DNA of 64,000 nucleotides from M2408 sp040386975 (GCA_040386975.1 JAZKEO010000014.1:1-64000), one strand, 5' to 3'. Shown: positions 35,239 through 43,611, numbered from the stretch's first letter. Notes: generated by a model not told the origin, from the letters alone. Made by a program: numbers and translations.

Positions 35239-35862
35239 TCAAATCAATCTCAACAATTCTTTTAATTCATTCAAAATAAGAGCGGTAGCTCCCCAAATGA
35301 TTTTATTCTCTAAGTCGAAATAAGGAATTTCTTTTAAATAAATTGCATTTGGAATTTCCATGTCCATTTTTTTTACAAAATCATCATCCAGTAAATGATC
35401 TAATTTTATTGAAAAAATTTCTGAAACTTCGCGCTCATCTGCTTTGAATTCTGGCATAGATTCCAAATAAAAAAGATGTGCTTCGACATGAAAATTACTA
35501 ACAGGAATAAAAACAGGAGTTAATTTTCCTATGTGTTGATTTTCGTTTAAAGAAACACCAATTTCTTCAAAACATTCACGTATAGCTGTTTGAAGTAAAT
35601 TTTCATCATTTTCTTCCTTTTTACCTCCAGGAAAACTCACTTGTCCGCTATGTTTTCCATCGTAAACTGGACGTTGAATCAGAACAATTTGATGGTTTTC
35701 AGCTTGTTTATAAATCACAACTGCAACGCCTGATTCTTTGTAGTTATCAGACATGCTTTTAGCATAACTCGAAATAGGACGATTTAAAGGAGCCATTTTT
35801 TGATGGGCTTCTTCGCCTGGTAAACTCGTTATAAGCAAGGATTTTAACTTCTCTAAATTCAT
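35239..35862 (-). CDS. Nudix hydrolase, CoA pyrophosphatase-like
   Basis: The 207-residue product has the UPF0035-type prelude QVSFPGGKKEEND followed by the Nudix helix TAIRECFEEIGV, with GG and REx3EE spaced as in E. coli NudL/YeaB. Those enzymes cut CoA and its thioesters to phosphopantetheine and 3',5'-ADP with Mg or Mn. The N-terminal half includes RPISSYAKSMSDNYKESGVA. Substrate choice is family-level inference. Its ATG overlaps the stop of the upstream lipoprotein gene by 4 bases. Confidence 0.85.
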   Translation of the reverse strand: MNLEKLKSLLITSLPGEEAHQKMAPLNRPISSYAKSMSDNYKESGVAVVIYKQAENHQIVLIQRPVYDGKHSGQVSFPGGKKEENDENLLQTAIRECFEEIGVSLNENQHIGKLTPVFIPVSNFHVEAHLFYLESMPEFKADEREVSEIFSIKLDHLLDDDFVKKMDMEIPNAIYLKEIPYFDLENKIIWGATALILNELKELLRLI

Positions 35863-36470
35863 TCTAAATCACGTAGCATTTTTCTAAAATCATCTAATAA
35901 ATATGCTGACATTTCCTTTGACGAAATCAACTGAAAAACATAATAATAAGTCTGATTTTTCACTTTTTTTTCAGTGGTCGCAATGTAATAATTCATTTCA
36001 CTTCCAAAAGCATATTTTGAACCTTCAGCAACTTGATAAACCGCTTTGAAATTGTTTTTTCTTTTTATCTTATGAAGAAAAGAAACTTTAGCGTTATCGA
36101 AGGATTTTTTTCGCTGTTCGAGGTAAAAAGCATGAACAACTTCTACATCAGATTTTTTATCTTCGAAAGCAAATTTGTAATCTTTTAATTCTTCTTCATC
36201 AAAACGTTCACAAGAAAAATAAATGCCAGAACTATAACTTGCAAGAGAAATCCCATCTTTTTTATACAAATATGCTTTGTTGTAATCTTGGGAGAAATAG
36301 TCAGGTAAATAAAAATAAATCCCTTTATGATAAAAACGCTTAAAATCTGAAAAATCGTAATGATTTGCTTTCAATTTCTTTAAACCCTTGTCTTTGTTTA
36401 CACTACCTGGACAGGCAGTTAAAATCTGGAAACAAAAAAGGAGCAAAAACAATTTTTTTAAGGTTCTCAT
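35859..36470 (-). CDS. putative lipoprotein of unknown function
   Basis: The 203-residue product has a signal ending in the lipobox LTAC (MRTLKKLFLLLFCFQILTAC), then a polar body with many aromatic residues (FKRFYHKGIYFYLPDYFSQD). No known family was recognised. The 4-base overlap with the Nudix gene suggests coupling of translation, though no functional link is evident. Confidence 0.65.
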   Translation of the reverse strand: MRTLKKLFLLLFCFQILTACPGSVNKDKGLKKLKANHYDFSDFKRFYHKGIYFYLPDYFSQDYNKAYLYKKDGISLASYSSGIYFSCERFDEEELKDYKFAFEDKKSDVEVVHAFYLEQRKKSFDNAKVSFLHKIKRKNNFKAVYQVAEGSKYAFGSEMNYYIATTEKKVKNQTYYYVFQLISSKEMSAYLLDDFRKMLRDLE

Positions 36471-36497
36471 GAAGCTAAGATAATAAAAAAGTTCTTA

Positions 36498-36710
36498 CTA
36501 CCACTTTTTAATTGGCCAATCAATTTTAATTAATTGCGAAATTTCAACCGTTTTTTTATTCGCATTTTTAACGTTTTTCACAATCGCTTCACCCATTGGA
36601 ACTGCTGAATCTTCACTTGGAATTTCAAATAATTTCATCACTTCATAATCATTCTTATATTTTTCAATACTGATGTGAACTTTATCCCCAACTTTTATTT
36701 TTTCTGACAT
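36498..36710 (-). CDS. 70-residue conserved-looking small protein
   Basis: The product MSEKIKVGDKVHISIEKYKN... is a small basic soluble protein, with GDKV near the start that suggests a small beta barrel (SH3-like), but no family is assigned. A -7 promoter box (36715-36722) lies so close to the ATG that the mRNA would have little or no leader. This start placement is a strong argument that the gene is real. Confidence 0.65.
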   Translation of the reverse strand: MSEKIKVGDKVHISIEKYKNDYEVMKLFEIPSEDSAVPMGEAIVKNVKNANKKTVEISQLIKIDWPIKKW

Positions 36711-36714
36711 GAAC

Positions 36715-36722
36715 CAAATCTA
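36715..36722 (-). promoter_or_regulatory. -7 element giving a leaderless transcript
   Basis: TAGATTTG on the minus strand ends 4 bases before the ATG at 36710. A start 5-7 bases downstream of this box would fall at the first base of the start codon. TTG at 36747-36745 is a possible -33 element with 22-base spacing. Confidence 0.55.
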
Positions 36723-36779
36723 AATTATGTTTTGTAAAAGTACACAATAGTAGAACTTAAATGAAATTTATTTTGAATT

Positions 36780-37175
36780 TTACAAATAATCTTTTAACCA
36801 TTCTTTTGCATCGTTTTCATTAGAAAATAACTGGATTGGTAAACCCGAAAAAGTCAATTTAAGAAAAGTATTCACATGCGTACCATTGAGTTTAACTTCT
36901 GAAATTATTGCAAGGGCTTTGATATATTTAGGTAATTCACTTGCCACAAATAATCTCACTTCTTTTGCCATAGGTCTAAAACCTACAGTGACATCAGAAA
37001 GAACACAAAGTTTTTCGTTTCCTGTCATTGCATTTTTATACACATCCATTACTTTTTGGTAATTTTCTAAGGTGCGATCTACGTTTTTTGATAAAACACA
37101 AAAAAACCCATTTTCATTAAACCAATGAGTTGAAATTGGTGTTTCATAAAGTACGCAATCCTTTTCAGGTTTCAT
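36780..37175 (-). CDS. SpoIIAA/STAS-like protein of unknown function
   Basis: The 131-residue product has alternating strands and helices with LCVLSDVTVGFRPMAKEVRL and a C-terminal FSNENDAKEWLKDYL. The pattern (a phrase like SNENDAKEWL at the end) is seen in small Bacteroidota proteins of the STAS/SEC14-like fold. No catalytic residues are evident. It has its own -7 box 40 bases upstream. Confidence 0.6.
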   Translation of the reverse strand: MKPEKDCVLYETPISTHWFNENGFFCVLSKNVDRTLENYQKVMDVYKNAMTGNEKLCVLSDVTVGFRPMAKEVRLFVASELPKYIKALAIISEVKLNGTHVNTFLKLTFSGLPIQLFSNENDAKEWLKDYL

Positions 37176-37214
37176 TATTTAGAAGCTGATTAAATGAAGT
37201 TATTATCTTAAAGG

Positions 37215-37222
37215 CAAATATA
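37215..37222 (-). promoter_or_regulatory. -7 promoter element for the 37175 gene
   Basis: TATATTTG on the minus strand matches TAnnTTTG; the leader would be about 30 bases. A CAAA at 37248-37251 (TTTG on the minus strand) is a loose -33 candidate with 25-base spacing. Confidence 0.5.
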
Positions 37223-37266
37223 AAAAAAAATTATTAAAATATTAAGTCAAATTATTAAATATAGTT

Positions 37267-37274
37267 TAAATTTG
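37267..37274 (+). promoter_or_regulatory. -7 promoter element for sppA
   Basis: TAAATTTG fits the -7 consensus 30 bases before the sppA ATG at 37304. No clear -33 TTTG was seen. Confidence 0.5.
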
Positions 37275-37303
37275 AATGAATTTTAACATCCAAAATAAAT
37301 CAA

Positions 37304-39103
37304 ATGGCAGAAAATACACCTCAAATAAAAAAAGTAACTTTTGGAAGAATCTTTTGGCCTAGTTTACTAGCCGCATTCATTATTTCGATTCTTGGAACAA
37401 TTATTTTTTTCCTTGGTCTTGGAGGATTTGTAGCTAGTTTTGGAGAAACAGAAACAAAGGAAATTAAAAACAATTCCGTTTTACATTTAACTTTAAACGG
37501 TGAAATTGGTGAAAGTTCTTCTTCAAAAATTAATGTTTCCTCTTTGGGAGTTGAAACAAAAATTGGTTTAACTGATTTATTATACGGTTTTGAACAAGCA
37601 AAAAGTGATGATAAAATCAAAGGAATATTCATTGAATTAAAAGCTGCACATTGTGGCATGTCAACAGCAAAAGAAATCCGAAAAGCAATCAATGATTTTG
37701 AAAAATCTGGAAAATTTGTAGTCGCTTACAATACCGGAGAAGTTATCACACAAAAGGAATATTACATCTCAAGTGCTGCAAATAAAAGTTACGGTTTTCC
37801 TTCATCGATGATGGAATTTGTTGGTTTGGGTGGAGAAATGACTTTTTTCAAAAACACTTTGGATTTACTAGAAGTTGAAATGCAAGTTATCAGAGGAAAA
37901 AACAACGATTTCAAAAGTGCTGTTGAGCCTTTTTTCCTGACAAAAATGAGTGATTCAAGTCGTTTACAAACAACGCGATACATGAATAACATCTGGCAAG
38001 AAATGTTGAGCGATATTTCCAAAGAAAGAAAAGTTACTGTTTCAGACTTAAATTCTTTAGCGGAAAATTTTAAAATAAAACGCATCTCTGACGCTGTAAA
38101 ATATAAATTAATTGACGCTGTAAAATACCGCGATGAAGTTTTAGAAATTTTAGTGAAAAAATCTGGGCAAAGTTCGACCGATGAATTAAACCTAACATCA
38201 TTTGAAAAATATGCTAAAAAGAAGTTTGAAACGAATCAATTAATTGTTCAAAACAATGCAAATATCGCTGTTTTAGTTGCAGAAGGTGATGTTTCCATTG
38301 ATGGCGATGGACTTTCCTCCACAAAAATTTGCAAAGCTTTGAGAGAAATTCGTGAAAACAAAAAAATCAAAACAGTTGTTTTCCGCATAAATAGTCCTGG
38401 TGGAAGTGCTTTAGCGAGTGATGAAATTTGGCGTGAAGTTTATTTGTTAAACAAAAAGAAAAAAGTCATTGTTTCGATGGGAGATGTTGCCGCTTCTGGT
38501 GGATATTACATCGCTGCTCCGGCTTACAAAATTTTTGCTGAACCAACAACAATTACAGGTTCAATTGGTGTTTTTGGTGTTATTCCTTACACAGGAAAAA
38601 TGTTTGAAAACAAATTGGGTTTAAGCTTCGATCAAGTAGCGACAAACAAACATTCAGTTGTATCAACAAATCGTAAATTGACTACTGAGGAAATCGGAGT
38701 AATCCAAGAAGAAGTTGATGTGATTTATGATGAATTTTTATCCCGAGTTGCTGCTGGACGAAACATGACAAAAACTCAAGTAAACCAAATTGCTCGTGGT
38801 AGAGTTTGGACAGGAAGTGATGCTTTAAAAATCGGCTTGGTTGATGAAATTGGTGGTTTAAAGGACGCTATTTCTTACGCTGCAAAAATTTCAGGAGCAA
38901 AAGTGGTAAACATCGTTTATTACCCAAAGAAAAAAGAAAGTCCTTACGATGCGATTTTTGAACTCCTAGAAGCTGATGAAGAATCCGTGAAAGTGCAACA
39001 AAAATTGCCACAATCTATCCTGAAAAACTATGAAATGCTATTGAAACTCGAAAGCATGAAAGGGATTCAAATGAGATTGCCGTATTATTTTGAGTTCGAT
39101 TAA
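37304..39103 (+). CDS. sppA: signal peptide peptidase SppA, long (67K) type
   Basis: The 599-residue product has one N-terminal membrane helix (about 18-43) and two tandem ClpP-like domains. The catalytic dyad is split between them as in E. coli SppA: Lys204 in NDFKSAVEPF and Ser398 in GDVAASGGYYIAAPA. It degrades leftover signal peptides in the membrane, facing the periplasm. Motif TITGSIGVFGVIP follows in the second domain. Length matches the family. Confidence 0.95.
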   Translation: MAENTPQIKKVTFGRIFWPSLLAAFIISILGTIIFFLGLGGFVASFGETETKEIKNNSVLHLTLNGEIGESSSSKINVSSLGVETKIGLTDLLYGFEQAKSDDKIKGIFIELKAAHCGMSTAKEIRKAINDFEKSGKFVVAYNTGEVITQKEYYISSAANKSYGFPSSMMEFVGLGGEMTFFKNTLDLLEVEMQVIRGKNNDFKSAVEPFFLTKMSDSSRLQTTRYMNNIWQEMLSDISKERKVTVSDLNSLAENFKIKRISDAVKYKLIDAVKYRDEVLEILVKKSGQSSTDELNLTSFEKYAKKKFETNQLIVQNNANIAVLVAEGDVSIDGDGLSSTKICKALREIRENKKIKTVVFRINSPGGSALASDEIWREVYLLNKKKKVIVSMGDVAASGGYYIAAPAYKIFAEPTTITGSIGVFGVIPYTGKMFENKLGLSFDQVATNKHSVVSTNRKLTTEEIGVIQEEVDVIYDEFLSRVAAGRNMTKTQVNQIARGRVWTGSDALKIGLVDEIGGLKDAISYAAKISGAKVVNIVYYPKKKESPYDAIFELLEADEESVKVQQKLPQSILKNYEMLLKLESMKGIQMRLPYYFEFD

Positions 39104-39106
39104 AAA

Positions 39107-39173
39107 TAGTTAGAAGTTTGTAGTTAGAAGTAAGTAGTGTGATTACAAACTCCTAACTACTCACTCCTAACTA
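39107..39173. repeat. GTTAGAAG-type inverted repeat after sppA
   Basis: Several near-copies of GTTAGAAGT on one side and ACTCCTAAC on the other can fold into a long imperfect hairpin (GTTAGAAGTTTGTA with TACAAACTCCTAAC, one mismatch). It may terminate sppA or be another dispersed repeat. Confidence 0.5.
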
Positions 39174-39316
39174 AAACTAAAAACTGCATATCAAACAGTT
39201 GTTTCACTTTTACTTGGTTTAGTCAAAAAGTGGTTTGGATGCTAAAGAGAGTTATACCATTTTAACTTTGATTTTACTGTTATCTAAAATTGGTATAATA
39301 CTCGTTGTAGTTTTGT

Positions 39317-39340
39317 TTGCTGGAATTTTTATTCCAGCAA
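39317..39340. terminator. perfect hairpin downstream of the ssb trio
   Basis: TTGCTGGAAT (39317-39326) pairs perfectly with ATTCCAGCAA (39331-39340) around TTTT; the stem can extend through GTTTTG/CAAAAC. It follows the last ssb gene on the minus strand by about 20 bases. No U-tract follows on either strand, so it may be a weak or factor-assisted terminator. Confidence 0.5.
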
Positions 39341-39358
39341 TTTCAAAACAAAGCGGTA

Positions 39359-39661
39359 TTACAAGCCAATTACGTGGCGAACTTCAACTTCAGTGATTTT
39401 TAATGGTTTTCCTTGTTTTCCGATGTAGGTTCTGTTTACAAGTTTTCCTGTTACGACAATTTTTTTTCCTTTCGAACCGAAATTTTCAATGAATTGAGCA
39501 ACATTTCCCCAAGCGAAAACTTTGTGCCATTCGGCTTTTTTCTGTCCGTTGATGAAACTTTCTGTTGCCATGTTGAAGCGTGCTACTTTTGATCCGTTGT
39601 CAAAATTTGTTACACTTGGGTTTTCGCCCATGTTTCCTATTAATGTTACTTGATTTCTCAT
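39359..39661 (-). CDS. single-stranded DNA-binding protein, tail-less paralogue 1
   Basis: The 100-residue product is a bare SSB OB fold: MRNQVTLIGNMGENPSVTNF, the tryptophan motif AEWHKVFAWGNVAQF and TEVEVRHVIGL at the end. It stops right after the OB fold, without the flexible linker and acidic DDDIPF-type tip through which classical SSB recruits partners. It is the last of three tandem ssb-like genes. Role unknown; it may be an accessory SSB or part of a specialised system. Confidence 0.85.
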   Translation of the reverse strand: MRNQVTLIGNMGENPSVTNFDNGSKVARFNMATESFINGQKKAEWHKVFAWGNVAQFIENFGSKGKKIVVTGKLVNRTYIGKQGKPLKITEVEVRHVIGL

Positions 39662-39774
39662 TTTATTTGGATTTTTAGATGATTAGATTGTTGGATTATT
39701 AGATTTCGTTCAAGTCGAAAAGTCTAATTATCGAACAATCTAATTACCGATGATTAATTTATTAAACTAATTTG
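39662..39774. repeat. ATTAGATTGTTGGATTATTAG-type repeats between ssb copies
   Basis: The gap between ssb copies 1 and 2 contains short direct and inverted copies of AGATTGTTGGA and TCGAACAATCTAATTA. These resemble degenerate intergenic repeats elsewhere in the window. No promoter of the TAnnTTTG type was seen. Confidence 0.45.
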
Positions 39775-40089
39775 TTACAAAATTACGAGATCATTGACTT
39801 CAACTTCCGTAACCAATTTTCTGTCTCCTGCTTTGTTTTTATAAAAGCGTGAAACCAATTTCCCTTCGATTGCCAACTGGATTCCTTTTTCGCCCAACTC
39901 TTCTAAAATGTTAACCCAATTTCCCCAAGCACTGATTTTGTGCCATTGTCTTTTGTTTTTCACATTTCCCTCTTCGTCAAGGTAAGTTTCCAATGTTGAC
40001 ATGGAGAATTGAGCTAATCTTTTTCCATTTCCTAAAGAGATAACTTTTGGCTCGGAACAAATTTTTCCTATTAAATTTACGTGATTCAT
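39775..40089 (-). CDS. single-stranded DNA-binding protein, tail-less paralogue 2
   Basis: From the ATG at 40089 the product is 104 residues starting MNHVNLIGKICSEPKVISL, aligned with the other two copies. ATGs at 40107 and 40113 are in frame and possible; the longest open frame (to 40179) would overlap the next ssb gene and is unlikely. It has KRQWHKISAWGNWVNILEEL and ends TEVEVNDLVIL, again with no acidic tail. Confidence 0.85.
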   Translation of the reverse strand: MNHVNLIGKICSEPKVISLGNGKRLAQFSMSTLETYLDEEGNVKNKRQWHKISAWGNWVNILEELGEKGIQLAIEGKLVSRFYKNKAGDRKLVTEVEVNDLVIL

Positions 40090-40114
40090 ATTTCCTATTG
40101 TTAGCATATCCATA

Positions 40115-40477
40115 TTATTTTGTTGTTGTTGCGAATTCTTGAGTTTTTGGTGTGAAAACAACAAATTCTGAAACCTCAATTTCTGTTGTGTAGCGTTTTT
40201 CGCCTTCTTTTGTTTCGTAATTGTTGTTAATCAATTTTCCTTCAATGGCAATTTCAACGCCTTTGTCTGTGAACTTCGCAATGCTCTCGGCTGTTTTACC
40301 CCAAGCAATTAAATTATGCCACTGTGTAACATCTTGCCACGCACCAGTTTTATCTTTTTTTCTCTCATTGGTTGCAAGTGAAAATTTCGCAACCACATAA
40401 CCTCCTGCTACTGTTTTCGCCTCTGGCTTTACTCCTACTCTCCCGATTAAACTTACTTTGTTTTTTAAGCTGCTCAT
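40115..40477 (-). CDS. single-stranded DNA-binding protein, tail-less paralogue 3
   Basis: The 120-residue product starts MSSLKNKVSLIGRVGVKPEA, has VTQWHNLIAWGKTAESIAKF and ends with a short polar tail TPKTQEFATTTK rather than an acidic tip. It is the first gene of the trio and lies divergent from the ATPase gene at 40749. The three copies differ widely in sequence, so the duplications are old or the copies have diverged in role. Confidence 0.87.
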   Translation of the reverse strand: MSSLKNKVSLIGRVGVKPEAKTVAGGYVVAKFSLATNERKKDKTGAWQDVTQWHNLIAWGKTAESIAKFTDKGVEIAIEGKLINNNYETKEGEKRYTTEIEVSEFVVFTPKTQEFATTTK

Positions 40478-40748
40478 AATTTCTAATTTTTATAGCGTAA
40501 ATAAAATTGTTAATGCGTTAACTGATTCATACCGTTTGTTTCAATCAACACTGCAAAGTTGTGGGTATCTCAAAATCGAATTCGGTTAATAAACAATTGT
40601 ATTCGTTTGTTACGTGAATTTAAGTGAGTACAATTGAATATAAAACTATAAATCAAATACTTAACAAAATAAAAAATATTCAAAAAAAATGATTAAATTT
40701 GTGAGAAATAGTATTTGGGTTAGAAAACTTAAAAAAACAATAATAAAA

Positions 40749-42185
40749 ATGACAATAGTTGAACATTTAATCAGAACATTTAAAAAAAAATTTAATTTAA
40801 GTGATGTCTTCACACCATCCACTTCTGCGATTTTGACATTTGTTAAAAGACCTGATTTAGACAAACAGATTAATAAAGCTTTAACTATTCCTGGAATGCA
40901 ATTGATTGTTTATGGCCATTCTGGAAGTGGAAAAACTACAATTACACAAAACATTTTAAATGAAAAAAAGATTAATTTTATTTCAACGAACTGTATTTTA
41001 GATACAACAATCAATGATATAATGTTAGATGCATTTGATAAATTAAATCCTTTTTATAGCTCAGAATACAACAATAAAACAACTATAAAAATAAGTACAG
41101 AACTAAAGGCAAGTTATTTAAATTTAGATAGTGTTATTAAATCTGAAATTAATAAAGAATATGGTGAAAAAAAACAAAGAGCTTTACCTATTCAACTAAC
41201 TCCACAGAGATTGGCAGAATTTTTGGGAGTAGCTAAGGTAGTGTGGATATTAGAGGACTTTCATAAAGTTGCAGAGAATGAACGTCAAAAATTATCTCAA
41301 ATCTTAAAAATTTTTGTTGATACTTCTAATAAATATAAGGATGTAAAAGTTATTGCGATTGGTGCAGTTGGAACAGCTAGAGAAGTTGTCAATTATGATA
41401 CAGAACTAAATAATAGAATTTCAGAAGTCGCAGTTCCACTAATGACAAAAGACGAATTAGAGTCTATAATTTCAAAAGGTGAAAAACTTTTAAATGTAGA
41501 ATTTAAAGAAAAAGTTCATGATGATATTATCAATTTTTCAAATTCATTAGCATCAATTTGTCATCATTTATGTTTCAGTATTTGTTTTAATCATAAAATT
41601 GAAAAAACAAGTAAATTAAAAAAGAAATTTATGGATGAATCTTTGAAAAGTGCAGTAATAGACTATTTAAAGCAAAATTCAGATTCATTTAAGGAAATTT
41701 TAGATCGAGCATTAAAACATAGAGATGGAGATTTTGATAATACTAAACAAATATTACAGGCATTTTGTAAAAGTGATAAGGAAGAATTAACTCAAAAAGA
41801 AGTTTTGGGCTTTAAAAATAATAAAACTATTTATAGAAGTACATTGACTGAATATCTCCATAAATTAACAACTGCAGATTATGGTGAAATTTTGAGATAC
41901 GATGATAATTCTGGTAAATTTTCATTTTCAAATCCATTTTTTAAAGCTTTTACGATAATGACTTTTTCTATGGAAGAAACTGAATCAACACGAACGTCTA
42001 TTAACTTTGATAACATAGAAGAGATAATGAAATTATTGACAATTTCTATTGATGAGATCCAAATAAAAGTACAACCAGATTTTAAATTTCAACATTCTAA
42101 AACTAATATAAAAGATAATAACCTCAACAATAAAATAAGGAGTTCAAATCAAATTAGAAATTCAAATTTAAATCGAAGAAAATAA
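40749..42185 (+). CDS. Orc1/Cdc6-like P-loop ATPase of unknown function
   Basis: From the ATG at 40749 the product is 478 residues. It has a Walker A GHSGSGKTT (56-64), a Walker B-like VVWILEDFHK (164-173), a sensor-1-like strand VIAIGAVGTA (201-210) and, further on, NRISEVAVPLMTKDELESII, the arrangement of Orc1/Cdc6-type AAA+ and STAND ATPases. The C-terminal third looks helical with a winged-helix-like TIYRSTLTEYLHKLT. An upstream ATG at 40689 is in frame, but a TAAATTTG promoter-like box (40694-40701) lies inside that extension. The gene looks AT-richer than its neighbours. It may belong to defence or replication; this is inference. Confidence 0.75.
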   Translation: MTIVEHLIRTFKKKFNLSDVFTPSTSAILTFVKRPDLDKQINKALTIPGMQLIVYGHSGSGKTTITQNILNEKKINFISTNCILDTTINDIMLDAFDKLNPFYSSEYNNKTTIKISTELKASYLNLDSVIKSEINKEYGEKKQRALPIQLTPQRLAEFLGVAKVVWILEDFHKVAENERQKLSQILKIFVDTSNKYKDVKVIAIGAVGTAREVVNYDTELNNRISEVAVPLMTKDELESIISKGEKLLNVEFKEKVHDDIINFSNSLASICHHLCFSICFNHKIEKTSKLKKKFMDESLKSAVIDYLKQNSDSFKEILDRALKHRDGDFDNTKQILQAFCKSDKEELTQKEVLGFKNNKTIYRSTLTEYLHKLTTADYGEILRYDDNSGKFSFSNPFFKAFTIMTFSMEETESTRTSINFDNIEEIMKLLTISIDEIQIKVQPDFKFQHSKTNIKDNNLNNKIRSSNQIRNSNLNRRK

Positions 42186-42199
42186 TAAATCTTTACCTC

Positions 42200-42586
42200 A
42201 TGAAAAACCTCCTCTACATCCTCGCACTAAGTTTCCTTACACTCAGTTGTGAAAAGCAAACTTACAAACTCAACGATGAAATCACGATTGAATTTGACAA
42301 ATCGGTTTTTGTTTTGATTGACGATAAAAAAACGGAAATTAAGTTTGAAAAATTGGTGGAAGAATCCAGGTGTCCACCAGATGTAACTTGTGTTTGGGCA
42401 GGACAAGTGATTGTGAAAATAAAAGTTGACAACACAACAGTTTTTGAACTTGGTTTGCTGACAGAAACTCCACCAAATACTGTTGATTATCTAAGCCATA
42501 AAATAACGCTTTTGGAAGTAAATTATGACAAAAAAGATAATTTTGGAAAGGAAAAACATTCGTCAATCAAATTAATCGTTGAGTAA
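42200..42586 (+). CDS. putative lipoprotein with RCPPDVTCVWAG motif
   Basis: The 128-residue product has a short signal with lipobox LTLSC (MKNLLYILALSFLTLSCEKQ) and the cysteine motif ESRCPPDVTCVWAGQVIVKI, seen in small Bacteroidota envelope proteins. The rest predicts a beta sandwich. The function is not known. Its stop TAA shares a base with the ATG of the next gene (42586), so the two are almost certainly translated together. Confidence 0.75.
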   Translation: MKNLLYILALSFLTLSCEKQTYKLNDEITIEFDKSVFVLIDDKKTEIKFEKLVEESRCPPDVTCVWAGQVIVKIKVDNTTVFELGLLTETPPNTVDYLSHKITLLEVNYDKKDNFGKEKHSSIKLIVE

Positions 42587-43611
42587 TGAAATCAACTACC
42601 CTTATCTTATTTCTACTCTTGCTTCAAAATCTGATTGCGAAGGATGTTGATTCTTTGTTTGTCGATAAAACGAAGTTGTATTTTCATCATGTGCGAGCAA
42701 AAGCCAATGAATCTTTGGTGATTCACTTACATGGCTCGGTGAGTGAATTTAAGAAATTGACTGAAAACAAGATTTTTGATCTCGATACTTTACTCGAAAA
42801 TAACAATGATTTTATTCACGAATTTACAAAAGCGGGTTTCGATGTGCTTGTTCCACAGGCTTTTCAAGAATACAATTGGCTGGAAGAAAAGGGAAAAGTG
42901 TTTATCGATAAACTCATTGAAAAATACGGAAAATTGTATTCTTCGCTTTATATTTCAGGTTTTTCGGACGGTGGAACGGGTGCGTATCGCATTTTTTATC
43001 AAAATCCAGAAAAATTTAGTGGATTAATTGCTTTTAACGCCTATCCTCAAATGAATTATTTCAATAAAACTGTTGATTACAAAAAAGTTACTAATAAAAA
43101 AGTCATCTATTTCTCACAAAAAAATGATCATTTAATTCCGTATGAATTTTTATTGATGGAATACCGCAGACAAAAATTAGTTAATAATGAAACCTATTTT
43201 TACCTCAAAGAAGGCAAACACGAATTCATCAAGTATTCAAAAAAAGATTTTGAGGATTGCACCAAACAACTTTTACAAGAAAATTTAGGCAAAGAAAATA
43301 AAAATGATTTTGTTTGGATTTATGCTCCAATTGATGCTTTAATTCTCGATCATGAAATTTTGGAACTTTATACGTTCAGAAAAGCAATTGGCAAAAAATT
43401 TGGCATTGACATCAAAGAATACATGAGTCAAGTTGAATCAAAAAAAACGATTGGCAAAATCATAAAAGAACAAAATTCAGTTCGTGTCATGCCGATTTTA
43501 GTCAGCAAAAATGAACTCGAAACACTTGAAATTTTTGAATTTAATTTTGTTTCAAGAAATGAAAGTTATAGTATTATTGTCGATAATTATTTTAAGATAG
43601 AAAACTGGTGA
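42586..43611 (+). CDS. exported alpha/beta hydrolase-fold protein
   Basis: The 341-residue product has a signal peptide (MKSTTLILFLLLLQNLIAKD), an oxyanion-type HLHGSVSE, a nucleophile elbow SGFSDGGTGAYRI with a candidate Ser, a candidate acid in SQKNDHLIPYEF and a histidine in EGKHEFIKYS. That is the layout of an esterase/peptidase-like hydrolase. The last 100 residues are an additional domain not recognised. Substrate unknown. Coupled to the lipoprotein gene upstream. Confidence 0.75.
   Translation: MKSTTLILFLLLLQNLIAKDVDSLFVDKTKLYFHHVRAKANESLVIHLHGSVSEFKKLTENKIFDLDTLLENNNDFIHEFTKAGFDVLVPQAFQEYNWLEEKGKVFIDKLIEKYGKLYSSLYISGFSDGGTGAYRIFYQNPEKFSGLIAFNAYPQMNYFNKTVDYKKVTNKKVIYFSQKNDHLIPYEFLLMEYRRQKLVNNETYFYLKEGKHEFIKYSKKDFEDCTKQLLQENLGKENKNDFVWIYAPIDALILDHEILELYTFRKAIGKKFGIDIKEYMSQVESKKTIGKIIKEQNSVRVMPILVSKNELETLEIFEFNFVSRNESYSIIVDNYFKIENW

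Noticed and set aside
39263..39340. Second small RNA from TAACTTTG (39263-39270) to the hairpin at 39317-39340
   Set aside because: The -33 spacing is poor (25 bases) and the hairpin has no T-run, so the evidence is much weaker than for the 33413 candidate.
40090..40179. Longer start of the second ssb gene at 40179
   Set aside because: It would overlap the upstream ssb gene by about 65 bases and adds a Gln/Asn run not found in the other copies.
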